NCBI GenBank assembly: GCA_916048095.2
Contig: OU696575.1
Coordinates: 5,179,501 to 5,243,500, forward strand
Source: Sacculina carcini
Taxonomy: Eukaryota; Arthropoda; Thecostraca; Sacculinidae
Length of the DNA stretch: 64,000 nucleotides
Reading direction: 5' to 3'
Shown here piece after piece: positions 9,718 through 20,735 of this stretch; position 1 is the stretch's first letter; every line of letters begins with the position of its first letter. The notes beneath the pieces were generated by a model that worked only from the letters and a program-made list of their open reading frames with translations, ran no database searches and was not told the DNA's origin. The translations under genes were made by a program, and so were the position numbers.

Positions 9718-9810
9718 CCATTCATTCATGGTTGAATTCATACCATTCATTCATGGTTGAATTCATACCATTCATTCATGGTTGAATTCATACCATTCAT
9801 TCAATGTTGA
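9718..9810. repeat. 25-bp tandem repeat, about 3.7 copies
   Basis: The unit ccattcattcatggttgaa ttcata (25 bp) is repeated almost perfectly; the last copy is partial and diverged. Confidence 0.9.
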
Positions 9811-10582
9811 ATATGTTTACTGCACGCAAGCTTTAACAAGATTACCTGCGACCTTAAGGCGCAGAAAATATGAGCCTCAGTTCTGGATACGCCTCTAACA
9901 CACCAATTTACTGGTTTGTATACACAAAACCGTGTATGTGGTTAGGAACATTCGATTAATGCACGTGCGCTTATACACACACGCACACACACACATATTA
10001 CACATAATATACCATTATACATGGGCGGTATAAAACAGGGCCGTAGCGATTATGACCCCCTAAGAAACCGACAACAGAAATTCAATAAAGCACGATTCAA
10101 TTATACTTAATTGCATTTTCAGTTTAGAGAATAGTTGTCAAGATTTTCCTGTTGATTGCATATATTCCAGACAGAAATGAATTGGGCCTTCCTCTCTAAT
10201 TTTCTGAGCCTGCCTTTGCAATTATGTCAAGTGGGCGCGCACACATTACACAAATGAGCCCTCGCATAAAAACCAAATAAGCAAATGTTAATGGCACACC
10301 CGTGCATACAAAGTATATTTATAGAAATTCAATGTCGTTAATCGACTTTGTTTTCAGAAATGCTTGATGTTATACTTTGCCCGCTTGAGTGCGCTTATAT
10401 GAACACCTGTAATATTACCTCATTTAAACGGATATACTCTAACTATTTGTTTATTAATAGACCGTATTAATATTGGTTAAATATTGTAATTATGAACCTG
10501 AGCCACCCCAGTATGCTATTAATGGTATCCAATTACGGATTTCGCATAAAGGCTCTGAATAATTGATTATTTTTGTTTGCAG
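9811..10582. other. Intron, no gene seen
   Basis: AT-rich intron sequence with a short CA tract near 9971-10000. Confidence 0.4.
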
Positions 10583-10665
10583 GAATATTTTTCATATTGC
10601 CATGCATTGAAACGTACACCAAGATTGACATGAGAACGTCAGTTTTTGATGTTCCACCCCAGGAG
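10583..10665 (+). CDS. Stomatin-like gene, exon ILPCIETYTKIDMRT
   Basis: Acceptor ttgcag, donor gtaagc. With the preceding G it reads G-IFFILPCIETYTKIDMRT, then SVFDVPPQE. This is the canonical FFxLPC...VDxRTxxFDVPPQE strand of the SPFH domain. It ends in phase 0. Confidence 0.95.
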
Positions 10666-11077
10666 GTAAGCTTAGCAGAAAACAATTCATATCTCTTCAA
10701 TGAATGTCTGTGTACCGTACGATAACTTCCTCATGAGTGGTATAATAAGTTTGCCCGACGAAAACAGCTGTTTAACACGTGGTTTTTTGAGGTTCTTAGT
10801 TTTCCTAGTTTACATTTGAACAATATGATGAATCAATGCGGTTGTTTTAAACGATTGAGGAGTGTCAGCTGTACTATACTGCGTATCATTCTTGAGATCA
10901 AAATAATGTTCTTGTGCAATTTGAATGGTATATGAAATCTCTCCAAATACAACTAAAATTTGAAAGTATGGTTTCGATTACTGTCGAAGTATTATACTTG
11001 AATGTCAGTGGCTTTGTATATAAATTCGGCGCTTCTTTTCACGGCTGACTTGCGGCAATCTGTCTTGCGCGCGACAG

Positions 11078-11256
11078 ATCTTGACCAAGGACTCGGTGAC
11101 AGTGTCGGTGGACGCTGTCGTCTACTATCGCGTGTCCAACGCCACTGTCAGCGTGGCCAATGTGGAGAATGCACACCGCTCCACGAGACTGCTGGCTCAG
11201 ACCACCCTTCGTAACATGCTCGGCACCAAGAACCTGCACGATCTTCTGGGCACGAG
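11078..11256 (+). CDS. Stomatin-like gene, central SPFH exon
   Basis: After a gcgacag acceptor it encodes ILTKDSVTVSVDAVVYYRV, NATVSVANVENAHRSTRLLA and QTTLRNMLGTKNLHDLLGT, the core of the SPFH domain. The donor is gtagca after ACG AG. The split Arg codon (AG|A) is completed by the exon at 27525, 16.3 kb away. Confidence 0.95.
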
Positions 11257-11573
11257 GTAGCATTCACAAACTAACCCAACTACCCAAGTGACTTTCAGAA
11301 GCGGCATAATAGAGCTGTGATTAACAAAAGTAATGCAAATTGATAAATTAATGAAAATCAGTAAATAATTTATATGTCTCGAAAGTAATAATAATTATAC
11401 TTTGAGTTGATTAGTATTGTAGTTTTGGTTTACGGAACAGGACAACTAAGTTGTTCTGTACAACAAAGTCCATGCCGGAATAGTAATCAAAGGCATCGTT
11501 ACATTTACATGAATCGCTCAATATATTGTATGTTGTTTGATGTTTAATGTGCTTCAAATACAATTCTATACCA

Positions 11574-11892
11574 TTTGCAAATAGAGTTAATCCAAATGAA
11601 AATAGACTTAATCCAAATGAAAATAGACTTAATCCAAATGAAAATAGACTTAATCCAAATGAAAATAGACTTAATCCAAATGAAAATAGACTTAATCCAA
11701 ATGAAAATAGACTTAATCCAAATGAAAATAGACTTAATCCAAATGAAAATAAACTTAATCCAAATGAAAATAGACTTAATCCAAATGAAAATAGACTTAA
11801 TCCAAATGAAAATAGACTTAATCCAAATGAAAATAGACTTAATCCAAATGAAAGTAGACTTAATCCAAATGAAAATAGACTTAATCTAATTA
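11574..11892. repeat. 21-bp minisatellite, array A (about 15 copies)
   Basis: The unit aatccaaatgaaaatagactt is repeated with very few changes after a lead-in TTTGCAAATAGAGTTAATCC. Because 21 is divisible by three, all the copies stay open in several frames and give a fake heptapeptide protein. The same lead-in and unit occur inverted at 26845-26960. Confidence 0.93.
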
Positions 11893-11896
11893 AAAA

Positions 11897-13050
11897 TATT
11901 ATTATTATTATTATTATTAACGTTTATTTGTATAGCGCACATTAAACACACGCGCGAAAAGAGAAATCTTGGTGCAAAAATATAAACAAATATGTAAGAC
12001 ACGCCGCTTAGGGAAAACAAACATGCGGACAATACACACACCCACAAGCACACACACTCACACAAACACACACACACACACACGCACACAAACATACTCA
12101 TGCACACACACCGCCAAATTGAAACATGGCAGTAAGAAAGAGCATAAAAAACAACAAGAAAACTTCTAGTAAATATATCACGCGAGACGGGTACGGTATG
12201 ACAGCTTAGAGCGAAGCGTAAGGAGTAAGAGAGTGAGAGTCATGATCAAAAGATTTATCAAAGAGATGATTGCGCAGAGAAGAGGAAAACGATGATAAGG
12301 ATGTGGAGGAGATAACATGGGAGGGAAGAGAGTTGTACAAACGTGGAGCATAGAAAGGGAAGGATTTACTAGACCAGGTAGATTCATTGAGGGCTCGTGG
12401 ACAGGATAAAGGAAGAGGATGACGGGAAAGAAAGTTATTAGAGAGTGTAAGAAGCTGCGAGAGGTATGTAGGTTGCCGAGGGTCATGCAAAAGTTTATAA
12501 ACAAGACAGCAAATTTTAAAGTGGATGCGAGGGATGATCGGAAGCCATCGAAGATTGTAGAGATAGGGTGAGGTATGACGAAAGTGGGAAGGAGAAAACA
12601 CGAAACGACAAGATTTATTAATGACATGCTGCAGGATTTTCAGAGAGGAGCGAGGTACATGGAAATATAAAGAATTGCAGTAGTTGATTCTTGAAAAGAT
12701 GAAACAATGAATCAGTTTAATAGCTGAGGGGCGGTCGAGAAAAGGGCGGATAGGATATAGCGAACGTAGAATGAGATGACAAGTGCGAGCAACAGCAGAA
12801 ATATTTGCAGAAAAAGAAAGTGAGGAATCAAGAATGACTCCGAGATCGCGAACACTTTGAGATAGGGGTAAAGGGAGCAGCGGAGGTGTTAAGCGAGGAG
12901 GATGTAGAATGAAGAATTCTGATTTGGAAGTGTTAAGAAGGAGACTGCGAGAGGCACACCAGGAAGAAATATCAGAGATAATGTCTGATAAGAACGAAGC
13001 ATGGGGGAAGGGAAGAGGAATAATTATTTGTACAGTTACATTATTTGTAC
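11897..13050 (-). pseudogene. LINE ORF2 3' part inside the minisatellite
   Basis: An open frame on the - strand, about 13010 to 12206, encodes the end of a non-LTR reverse transcriptase: SRSLLLNTSKSEFFIL, then VRDLGVILDSSLSF (the RT thumb signature) and a C-terminal segment with LPIIPRIHFKICCLVYKLLH. There is no RNase H. The element is 5'-truncated. Its 3' end is gtgcgctatacaaataaacg followed by an (AAT)n tail at 11897-11920. It splits minisatellite array A from array B. Confidence 0.75.
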
Positions 13051-13054
13051 AGGT

Positions 13055-13165
13055 ACAAAATACAGTTAATCTAAATGAAAACTGATTTAATCCAATTAAA
13101 AATACAGTTAATCTAAATGAAAACTGAGTTAATCCAAATGAAAATAGAGTTAAGCCAAAGATAAA
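13055..13165. repeat. Minisatellite array B, diverged copies
   Basis: About five diverged copies of the 21-bp unit (for example gttaatccaaatgaaaatag) continue array A beyond the LINE. Confidence 0.75.
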
Positions 13166-13601
13166 ATTATCAAAAGTAGTATTATGTAGATGTTTTAGTA
13201 TAAATGTTATCATTGTTGATACTCATTTACTTATATTTCAGCGAAACTAATGACGTCGGTGCTCATAATGACGACTCGCAACGATTAATTGTACATTTTA
13301 TACACATTTATATTATTACATAAATGCTGGTATTCACGTAATAATAGTGTTGTAATTGGTCTTGTGTGACAGTGAATCTGGTCACCATTTATCAATTGAT
13401 AGATTGACATTAGACATTGATGTCTATCCCGACAGCTGTTGTTTATGCGAGTGCACATGTTGAGCGACAGCACAGTGTCACGAGCGGCAGCATAGTGGCA
13501 CGATGAGGTGGTCGTGTGACATTTGCACGAGATTTGATAGAGTGCCTGAACGAGCTCAATTGCGCGCCATATCGATGAATTTCAGTTGTGCGAGTTCCAG
13601 T
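13166..13601. other. Intron, no gene seen
   Basis: No recognisable coding sequence. The repeated gagcgacagcacagtg / gagcggcagcatagtg near 13460-13495 is a short local duplication. Confidence 0.4.
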
Positions 13602-13899
13602 TGTAGCGACCGCGCCGCATTCAGCCCTGTGCGTTATTATTATATATTTAAGTGTTCCATTATCTGTGTATTATATAATTTAATTTATCATACCTTCGTA
13701 TGTACGTCTTGTTTTGTTGTGAACATTTGTTTGAACTTTAACTTTGATACGTATTGTATGTGATACTGTCACTGAACTTGCAAGTTTTCCCTCTCTCTCT
13801 CTCATGGACGCTTGCCGTGTGCGCACCTCGCTGCTCGCGCTCTTGTACTGGTGAGCATTAAATTTGCTACGTGTTTTGGTGTTTGTGGCTCTCGCTAAA
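13602..13899 (+). repeat. Element 2 5' LTR
   Basis: TGTAGCGACCGCG...CTCTCGCTAAA, followed after one base by the primer-binding site TGGTGACCCTGACG. Confidence 0.9.
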
Positions 13900-13931
13900 T
13901 TGGTGACCCTGACGTGATTTATTTTTGTGAG

Positions 13932-14804
13932 ATGCCTAACAACACCACGACTCCCATTCCGAGCGCCGAGCCCGTGTCATGTGTCGAGGTTAACGACGAT
14001 AGCCGGCCCACCACTTCGTTCCGGCTGCCGCCATTTGCGCCGGAAGAACCAGAGCTGTGGCTCGCGCAGGTGAGCTGCGCTTTTGCCGTGGCGGGCATCA
14101 CGTCGCCCGTCGGGCAGTTTCAGTTTCTAGTCGCCAACCTGCCGATCGACGTAGCGACGCAGCTGAAAGACGTGGTGATGGGGCTCGCAAACTACCAGCT
14201 TCTCTGTGAGAACCTCACTACGCGCATGGCACACTCGCAAGCGGCCCGGCTGGACGCTATGCTGCGTAATCAGCACCTGGGCGATCAGCAGCCGTCGCAG
14301 CTGCTTCGTCGCATGAGGGTCGAACTGGAGGGTGCCGGCAGCTCGTCCGTTGATACCGGTCTGCTGCGAACCCTCTTCATGCAGAGGCTGTCCAGCAACG
14401 TGAAGGCGGCCATCTCACTCCTGCCGGACACAACGCAGCTGAACCAGCTGGCCGCCGCCGCCGACCGCTTCATGGACGCCACACGCGCCGATCAGCCGCT
14501 GGTGTCTGTAGTGGCAGTCCAATCGACGCACGGTTCGGCCGGTGGCAACAGCAGGGCGGACCCGGCCGTGCAGCAACTGCTCGCCGCCGTCACAGAGCTG
14601 ACCTCAGCGGCGCGGGAGATGACCATGTCACGCACACGAGAGTCGACACGCGGGATGTACAGACCACAGCGCAGCCGTTCCAGAACGCGTTCATCGCAAC
14701 GCACCGACAACGACGACGTTGATGTGTGCTATTACCATCGCAGGTCCTACCGCGACGCCATCAACTGCCGCCCGCCGTGCTACATCCGGCCGGCTTTAAA
14801 CTAG
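13932..14804 (+). CDS. Element 2 Gag
   Basis: The frame from ATG 13932 has the common gypsy capsid pattern FRLPPFAPEEPELWLAQV, FQFLVANLP and DTGLLRTLFMQRL. Near the end a degraded zinc motif CYYHRRSYRDAINCRPPC corresponds to the usual CxxHxxxGxxAxxCxxPC, with the Gly changed. The stop TAG (14802-14804) directly follows a T_TTA_AAC slippery site. An upstream in-frame ATG at 13914 exists, but 13932 gives the usual Met-Pro start. Confidence 0.85.
   Translation: MPNNTTTPIPSAEPVSCVEVNDDSRPTTSFRLPPFAPEEPELWLAQVSCAFAVAGITSPVGQFQFLVANLPIDVATQLKDVVMGLANYQLLCENLTTRMAHSQAARLDAMLRNQHLGDQQPSQLLRRMRVELEGAGSSSVDTGLLRTLFMQRLSSNVKAAISLLPDTTQLNQLAAAADRFMDATRADQPLVSVVAVQSTHGSAGGNSRADPAVQQLLAAVTELTSAAREMTMSRTRESTRGMYRPQRSRSRTRSSQRTDNDDVDVCYYHRRSYRDAINCRPPCYIRPALN
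14795..14801 (+). promoter_or_regulatory. -1 slippery site, element 2
   Basis: TTTAAAC lies in Gag register as T_TTA_AAC with the Gag stop as the next codon. The protease frame is exactly -1. A GGGGC / GCGCCC pairing a few bases downstream may form a stimulatory stem. Confidence 0.75.
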
Positions 14805-17800
14805 CCGCACTGGGGCAAGTAGCGCCCGTCTCAGCGACACCACCACAGCGGCTGTTATTTGTCACAGACCTGATCTCCGGCCAGAGTCTGCTGGTGGACA
14901 CCGGCGCCCAGGTTAGCTTGTGGCCGCGCAGCAGGCTCCAACAGTCGGCTATGTATAGCTCTGACAGCACATCCCGGTTGCGTGCGGCGGACGGGCGACC
15001 GATCGCCGCTCACGGCACGTATCACGCCACACTGTGTCTCGCCGGCATGTCTGCCGCCACGTACGAGTGGCGCTTCGTCGTCGCCGACACTCCGACCGCC
15101 ATCCTGGGTGCTGACTTCCTCTCTAACTTCAGTCTCTCCATCGACATGGCGCAGCGACAGCTCAGCGACGGCTCGTCTGTCGCTCTTTCGACGCCACATC
15201 CAGACAAAGCGGCGGCGTGTGGCATCCTGACTGTGGACTCCGCGAACGTAGAGCGGATACTGCATGAGTTCCCGGTCATCATTGCGCAGCCCGATTTCAA
15301 CCGGCCGCCAGTGCACACAACGGTGCACCACATTCCGACATAGGGCCAGCCGGTGTACTCCCGCGCCCGCCACCTCGCATCCGAAAAACTCACGGCAGTG
15401 CGGCGAGAGTTCGACCGTCTGCTGGCATTGGGCGTCGTTCGACGGTCGTCTAGCGCATGGTCGAGTCCGCTGCACGTGGTAACCAAGTCGGACGGTGGTC
15501 TGCGAGTGTGCGGAGACTACCGCGCACTTAACGCAATCACAAAACCCGACCGGTACCCGGTGCCGTTTCTCCACGACAGCGTCGCCCAACTCGCCGGCTC
15601 CACCATGTTTTCGCGGCTCGACATTTTGCGCGCGTACCACCCCATACCGGTCACAGAAGAAGACATGCCGAAGACCGCCGTGGTCACACCATTCGGCCTC
15701 TTCGAATTCCGCAGGCTGTGCTTTAGCCTGCGGTCGGCCGCACAAACATTCCAGCGTTTCCTGGACGAGGCACTTCGGGGCCTAGGTGGCTGATTTGTGT
15801 ATGTGGACGACATACTCGTGGCCAGCAAGTCGGTGGACGAACATGAGCGCCATCTACCCGCCGTCCTGCAGCGGCTCAACGATATCGGCGTGCAGCTCAA
15901 CGTCGACAAATGTGTCGTGGGCGTGGCGGAACTGGATTTTCTCGGGCACCACTTGTCACGGTCCGGCCTGGCGCCTACTGCCAAGAAAGCCGCTGACATC
16001 CAGTCGTTCCCTGAGCCGGTCACTCAGTCGCGACTTCGTCGGTTCATCGGGATGGTCCCTTTTTACCATCGTCTGATCCCGCACGCGTCGCAGCTGCTCG
16101 CCTCTCTACACGCGCTGATCGGCACCAGGACCAAACGCTCTCAGAAGCCGGTCACTTAGACGCCATCAGCCAGGGAAGCATTCACAAGCTCCAAAGAAAC
16201 GCTCGCTGACATCGTGGAGTTCTCGTTCTCAGTCGCTGGTGCTCCACTGAGTGTGCAAGTCGACGCGTCCTCCACGGGGATCGGTGCAGTACTGCAACAA
16301 CATGTAAACGGCTCCTGGAGGCCGTTGGGCTTCCACTCACGACAGCTGACGCCGACCGAGAGGCGTTACAGTACGTTCGGCAGGGAACTCCTGGCTGCAT
16401 ACAGCGCCGTGCGGCACTTTCGTCACACGTTGGAGGGCCGCACCTTCACCATATTCACCGACCATAAGCCCTTGAAGTCGGCTATCGGTTCGGGGCTGAC
16501 ACGTACTGGCCGCGTGAGGTACGCCACCTAGACTATGTCTCACAGTTCACGTCAGACGTTCGGCATGTTCCGGGTGCGCAAAACTCTGTGGCCGACGCCC
16601 TTTCGCGCACAATCAGCATGCTTGTCGCCCCGACGCCGCGCTTTGACGACTTTTCAGCGCTGGCCGACGCCCAAGAGGAGGACGCGGACACACAACAATT
16701 CGTCCTCTCCGACGGTGAGCACTCGCTGAAGTTGAGACATGTGTCACTCAGCTCAAGGCGCCGACTGTGGTGCGACTCCTCCACTGGCCGATGACGGCCT
16801 GTTCTGCCAACTGCATCGCGGCGACCGTTCTTCAACCTTGTGCACGATCTGGCGCATCCGGGAGTCGCCGCCAGTCAAAAGCTGATTTCCGAACGCTTCG
16901 TGTGGCGCGGCCTGCGAAAGAACGTCCAGAATTGGGTGCGAACATGCATCAAGTGTCAGCGGTCCACAACACACCGACAAACACGTGCAGCACCAACCGC
17001 CTTTCGCCTTCCATCCCGGCGATTCGCCGACCTCCATGTTGACTTGGTGGGCCCCCTGCCGACCTTGGACGGGTGTGCGTACATGTTGACCATCATCGAC
17101 CGCTACACGCGATGAATCGAGGCAATCCCGCTGGCGCGTACAACAGCCGAAGACGTCGCGAAGGCGTTGTTGCGACAGTGGATCGCAGGTTCCGGGGTGC
17201 CCCACACGATCGTTAGTGATCAAGGCCCGCAGTTTGAGTCGCGTTTGTGGTCTTCATTAATGGCGCTTTTGGGCGTCAAAAAGAAGCGCATGACAGCGTA
17301 TCATCCTCAAGCGAACGGCCTCGTCGAGCGGGCCCACCGACAGCTCGAGGCTAGTTTGCGTGTGTCGTGCGTCAATAACAGCTGGGCCGATCGCCTCCCG
17401 CTGGTGTTGCTCGGCATACGCGCCGCTGTCAAGGCTGGCATTGGGTGCTCCAGTGCGGAGCTGGTGTACGGCGAGCCACTCCATTTACCAGGTGAACTGG
17501 TGGCGCCCTCTGCCGCACCAAAACTGTCACCCATCACGTTTTGTGAACGACTCAGCGCAACCATGCGTGAACCTCGCCCCACGTCGCCACGCCAAACACA
17601 GCGTCAGTCACACGTACCACCAGCGTTGCGTTCGTGCACGCACGTTTTTGTCCGCGCCGACGGCCACTCAGGCCTGTCGCCTGTCAACCGTGGTCCATTT
17701 AGTGTGGCCGACCGCGACGACAAGACACTGACCATACGAAGCGGCATTCGCCAAGCCCGCGTGAGCATTGACCGCTGTATTCCTGCTCACCTGGAAACGA

Positions 17801-18226
17801 CGCCGGGGGAAGACAGCCAATCACCACATGATGTCATCAGTCGACCATCAAGAGACTCCGAGAGTTCATTGCCGGACGCGCCGGTGATTGACACGCGCGC
17901 ACAGAAGTCCATTCTCCGGATAACTCGGCCAACGGCAGCAACGGTAGAGACATTGGTATTCGCCAACGCCCCTGTCGTGCACTTGATTCCGGCACGTCCC
18001 GGTTATCAGCAACGGCGCGCTGCGACTCATAGACGCAGTTTCTCCCTCCCACTGCAGCTGAACGTCACGACACCTGTGCCGCCATTGATCGCTGCCATCG
18101 ACCGCACCTGCGGCACTGCCGAGCGTCCCCGGCTGTCCAGTGCCGGCGCCAGGGCTGGTCATAGACACTGCAGACCAATACACGCGCTCCGGCCGTCCAG
18201 TACACCGACCGGCCCGCTACAGATAG
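14798..18226 (+). pseudogene. Element 2 Pol, broken
   Basis: Protease LLVDTGAQVSLWP lies at about 14890. RT includes [18 protein letters not shown] and FVYVDD at about 15795-15815. RNase H has VQVDASSTGIGAVLQQ and FTDHKPL. The integrase finger is at about 16840-16980 and the core carries HVDLVGPLP, VSDQGPQF and NGLVERAHRQ. The frame ends at TAG 18224-18226, by a G-rich tract before the 3' LTR. It is interrupted by TAG near 15341, TGA near 15791, TAG near 16157, a stop near 16529, a frame change near 16800 and TGA near 17113. At least two stops stand where Trp is expected. Confidence 0.88.
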
Positions 18227-18236
18227 GGGGAGGTAG

Positions 18237-18328
18237 TGTAGCGACCGCGCCGCATTCAGCCCTATGCGTTATTATTATTTATTCAAGTGTTCCTTTCTCT
18301 GTGTATTATATAATTTAATTTATCATAC
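18237..18328 (+). repeat. Element 2 3' LTR, first part
   Basis: First 92 bp of the LTR (TGTAGCGACCGCGCC...), cut at ...tttatcatac by the insertion of element 3. Confidence 0.9.
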
Positions 18329-18915
18329 TGTAGTTGTATTGCAGAACAGATGATGGACGGTGAAATATATATAACACAATCGCACAATATCACACCTAGT
18401 AAATACACGCAACACTCATTATGCACACCGCCGTACACTGTAACTCAACGCTTCCGCGCACCGTTCACACTCACATCATGAACGCTCGATCTCGACTGCC
18501 CATGAAACTCAACGCGTCATCGAACCCCCTTTACACTGCCCATACTTCCCCCAGTTACATCGCCACCAAGACAGTACAGGATAGACGCACACGCGCACAC
18601 ATACACACGCACACACACACTCACATGCATACACATACACACACGTGCACACCATCTGCCTGTATAACCAGTGCTGCGCATACAGACACGCACGCATTCA
18701 CAAACAAACATCTACCGCTCGCGCAAGGACCACAGCCACACGAACACGTGACTGCACACACACATACACGGCCTCTGCCAACGCGACCAGTGCTGCGCGT
18801 GTATACAGACACACAGACATACAAACGTTGAATGTCATGTAAGCAAACGTTCAATTTATCGAACATCTCGCGCATCACTCGCTCTGGCGCCTCGGATCAA
18901 CAATATGAAATTACA
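18329..18915 (-). repeat. Element 3 3' LTR
   Basis: In element orientation it starts TGTAATTTCATATTG after the purine tract AGGGGGGAG. A CA-rich block fills about 18590-18660. Open frames in it are repeats of microsatellite sequence, not genes. Confidence 0.9.
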
Positions 18916-20722
18916 CTCCCCCCTGTTGCTCATCGCAACAAAAACACCGAGAGGCTACACGCCGTCGATTAGACCTCCGAGGCGATTCTGCGGGTGCAAA
19001 GCCGCGCGATGCCACGTTGGCCCTCGGGGCTCGCCCAAAACTCACAATCAGCTCATCATCGTCTGAACTCGGTTGCTTAGCGACTTCAGGTTGAGTATGT
19101 CGCCTACGCAGGTCACGAACATGTCGCGGCACACCGTCAACATCCACCGAATGATTGGACACAACCCGGGTCACGACGCCGGGCAAATACTTGCTGTAAC
19201 AGCGACTGTCTGGTGGCTTTGCCCACACCAAGTCACCTAGAACAAACGGACAATGTTCGACGTCTTGGCATCTCACGAGCAAATGACTGCGTCTCACACG
19301 CCCTGTCCTGTCCCACACGTCCTTAACGTTCAAGTGTCCATTCCTCCACTTCACTGGGGCGGAATCTACAAAGTTACACTCGTCCCACCTTCGCACTACT
19401 GCGTTCACCTCGCGACGGGTGAGACCTGGGTCGGCTTTGCGAGCAAAAACCAGCGTCTTTCTTACGCCTGGGTGACGAGAATTGTGATGAGTATTCTTGA
19501 TCAGTTGACTTCTGTCTATACCAGCCGCACAAATCGGTGCGTCACGTAATTCATTATTAGCATGCCATTTAACATCGGTGAGATCCAACGCAGTGTGAGT
19601 GGGCATCCGTGTGCCCTGTGTCACAGAATCGTACGCACATGGATTGAATGTGATATGACCGTCGGCGGATATACACATGCCCTTCAAAGACGAAATTGCA
19701 TTCATTCCCAAAATGAAATCAAACCCCAGTGGCTTTGTCTGTGAGACAACAACTTCATGGCTCGGCACAAAATCACCACCGACACTGAGTGTCACTGTGC
19801 CCGTGCCCAATGTCGAGAATATCTCACCGCTCATGGTTACGACATTCACCTTTTTGCGCGCCCATTTGCTGCAGCAGGACACATGTGCTATGCTTTGACT
19901 GCAGCCCGTGTCAACGAGCGCACGTCGCTCAACACCGTCAATGGTCACGTTCACCGTCGGTAGCGTCCTGGCTAGTTTTGTCTCGGAGAGGAGTCCGGCG
20001 CTGACGACGCCTCTCCGCTGTCGTTTCCCGACTTGCCATGACTGCCTCGGCCGTTTTGTTTGTTGTGCTTGTCGTGATCTGTTGCGGTTGCGGTTGGATG
20101 GACAATGGCGCTGGATATGACCAATGCCTCCGCAACAGAAACACTTGATTTCTCGCTGCGCTGTATGAGTTGCTGTTGGTCCCCTGGCGGCCAGACACAC
20201 TTCGTTGTGCTGGTTCTCTTGGAGCAGTATGCGAGCCCCAGCTGTCAGCTGTGGCAGATCCAGCGACTCAAGTCGAGAATTCGCACGCAACGTTGTGCGC
20301 ACCTCTGCAGGCAAGCCCGAGACAAATGCACACCGGAGAGCCATGTCAGGCACTCCACCAAACACTGAAGCCAATCTCTTGAGATCAGTCAAGTATACAT
20401 CGGGCATCTCGTTGGGGTGTAGAGTGCGGGCATGAAACCGCTCGTAGGCTGTGTACGGATCAATTCCAAATGCCGCTTGCAGGGCCGACTTCACTTTCTG
20501 CACGCATTTTCTGTCAGAGATCGGTAGCTGCTGGTACACAGCAAAAGCACCGCCGGCCAAACGCAGAGCAATGACGGTTGCCACGTCAGTCACGCCTCGA
20601 AGCTCACACACGAGTTCCAATCTGTCCAACCACTCTGTGATATTCTGCGCGTCCGATCCACTGAACTCCGGAATTAGACGCACGTCCATGCTGGTCCCTT
20701 GTTCATCACCGTGCACCGACAT
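18911..20722 (-). CDS. Element 3 Gag-protease-integrase remnant polyprotein
   Basis: One 603-codon frame starts at ATG 20722, two bases beyond the 12-nt primer site. The capsid part matches element 1 Gag (WLDRLELVCELRG, YLTDLKRLA). One canonical knuckle CFCCGGIGHIQRHC is followed by a protease with RRALVDTGCSQS, without any frameshift. After the protease the frame jumps to an integrase finger segment (HHNSRHPGVRKTL) and then to the integrase C-terminal domain (LGDLVWAKPPDSRC, DVDGVPRHVRDLR). RT, RNase H and the DDE core are missing, yet the frame stays open. The stop TAA is made by the first bases of the LTR (TG|TAA). Confidence 0.88.
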   Translation of the reverse strand: MSVHGDEQGTSMDVRLIPEFSGSDAQNITEWLDRLELVCELRGVTDVATVIALRLAGGAFAVYQQLPISDRKCVQKVKSALQAAFGIDPYTAYERFHARTLHPNEMPDVYLTDLKRLASVFGGVPDMALRCAFVSGLPAEVRTTLRANSRLESLDLPQLTAGARILLQENQHNEVCLAARGPTATHTAQREIKCFCCGGIGHIQRHCPSNRNRNRSRQAQQTKRPRQSWQVGKRQRRGVVSAGLLSETKLARTLPTVNVTIDGVERRALVDTGCSQSIAHVSCCSKWARKKVNVVTMSGEIFSTLGTGTVTLSVGGDFVPSHEVVVSQTKPLGFDFILGMNAISSLKGMCISADGHITFNPCAYDSVTQGTRMPTHTALDLTDVKWHANNELRDAPICAAGIDRSQLIKNTHHNSRHPGVRKTLVFARKADPGLTRREVNAVVRRWDECNFVDSAPVKWRNGHLNVKDVWDRTGRVRRSHLLVRCQDVEHCPFVLGDLVWAKPPDSRCYSKYLPGVVTRVVSNHSVDVDGVPRHVRDLRRRHTQPEVAKQPSSDDDELIVSFGRAPRANVASRGFAPAESPRRSNRRRVASRCFCCDEQQGGV

Positions 20723-20723
20723 G

Positions 20724-20735
20724 GCCGAAATAGCT
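20724..20735 (-). promoter_or_regulatory. Element 3 primer-binding site
   Basis: In element orientation AGCTATTTCGGC directly follows the LTR, identical to element 1 over 12 nt. It then diverges by one base before ATG. It is complementary to nucleotides 1-12 of animal tRNA-Phe. Confidence 0.65.

Noticed and set aside
11574..11892. CRISPR-like array
   Set aside because: Units are contiguous without unique spacers, and the DNA is animal; it is a minisatellite.
11547..11945. Long open frames with a seven-residue repeat (NENRLNP or LIQMKID)
   Set aside because: They are translations of a 21-bp minisatellite, which stays open in several frames by its length; the reverse-oriented array at 26845 shows the same.
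14855..15745. 296-residue - strand frame
   Set aside because: Antisense of the element 2 protease/RT; no family pattern of its own.
18421..18831. 136-residue frame, repeated at 20828-21238
   Set aside because: Both lie inside the two LTRs of element 3 and are CA-rich LTR sequence, duplicated because the LTRs are.
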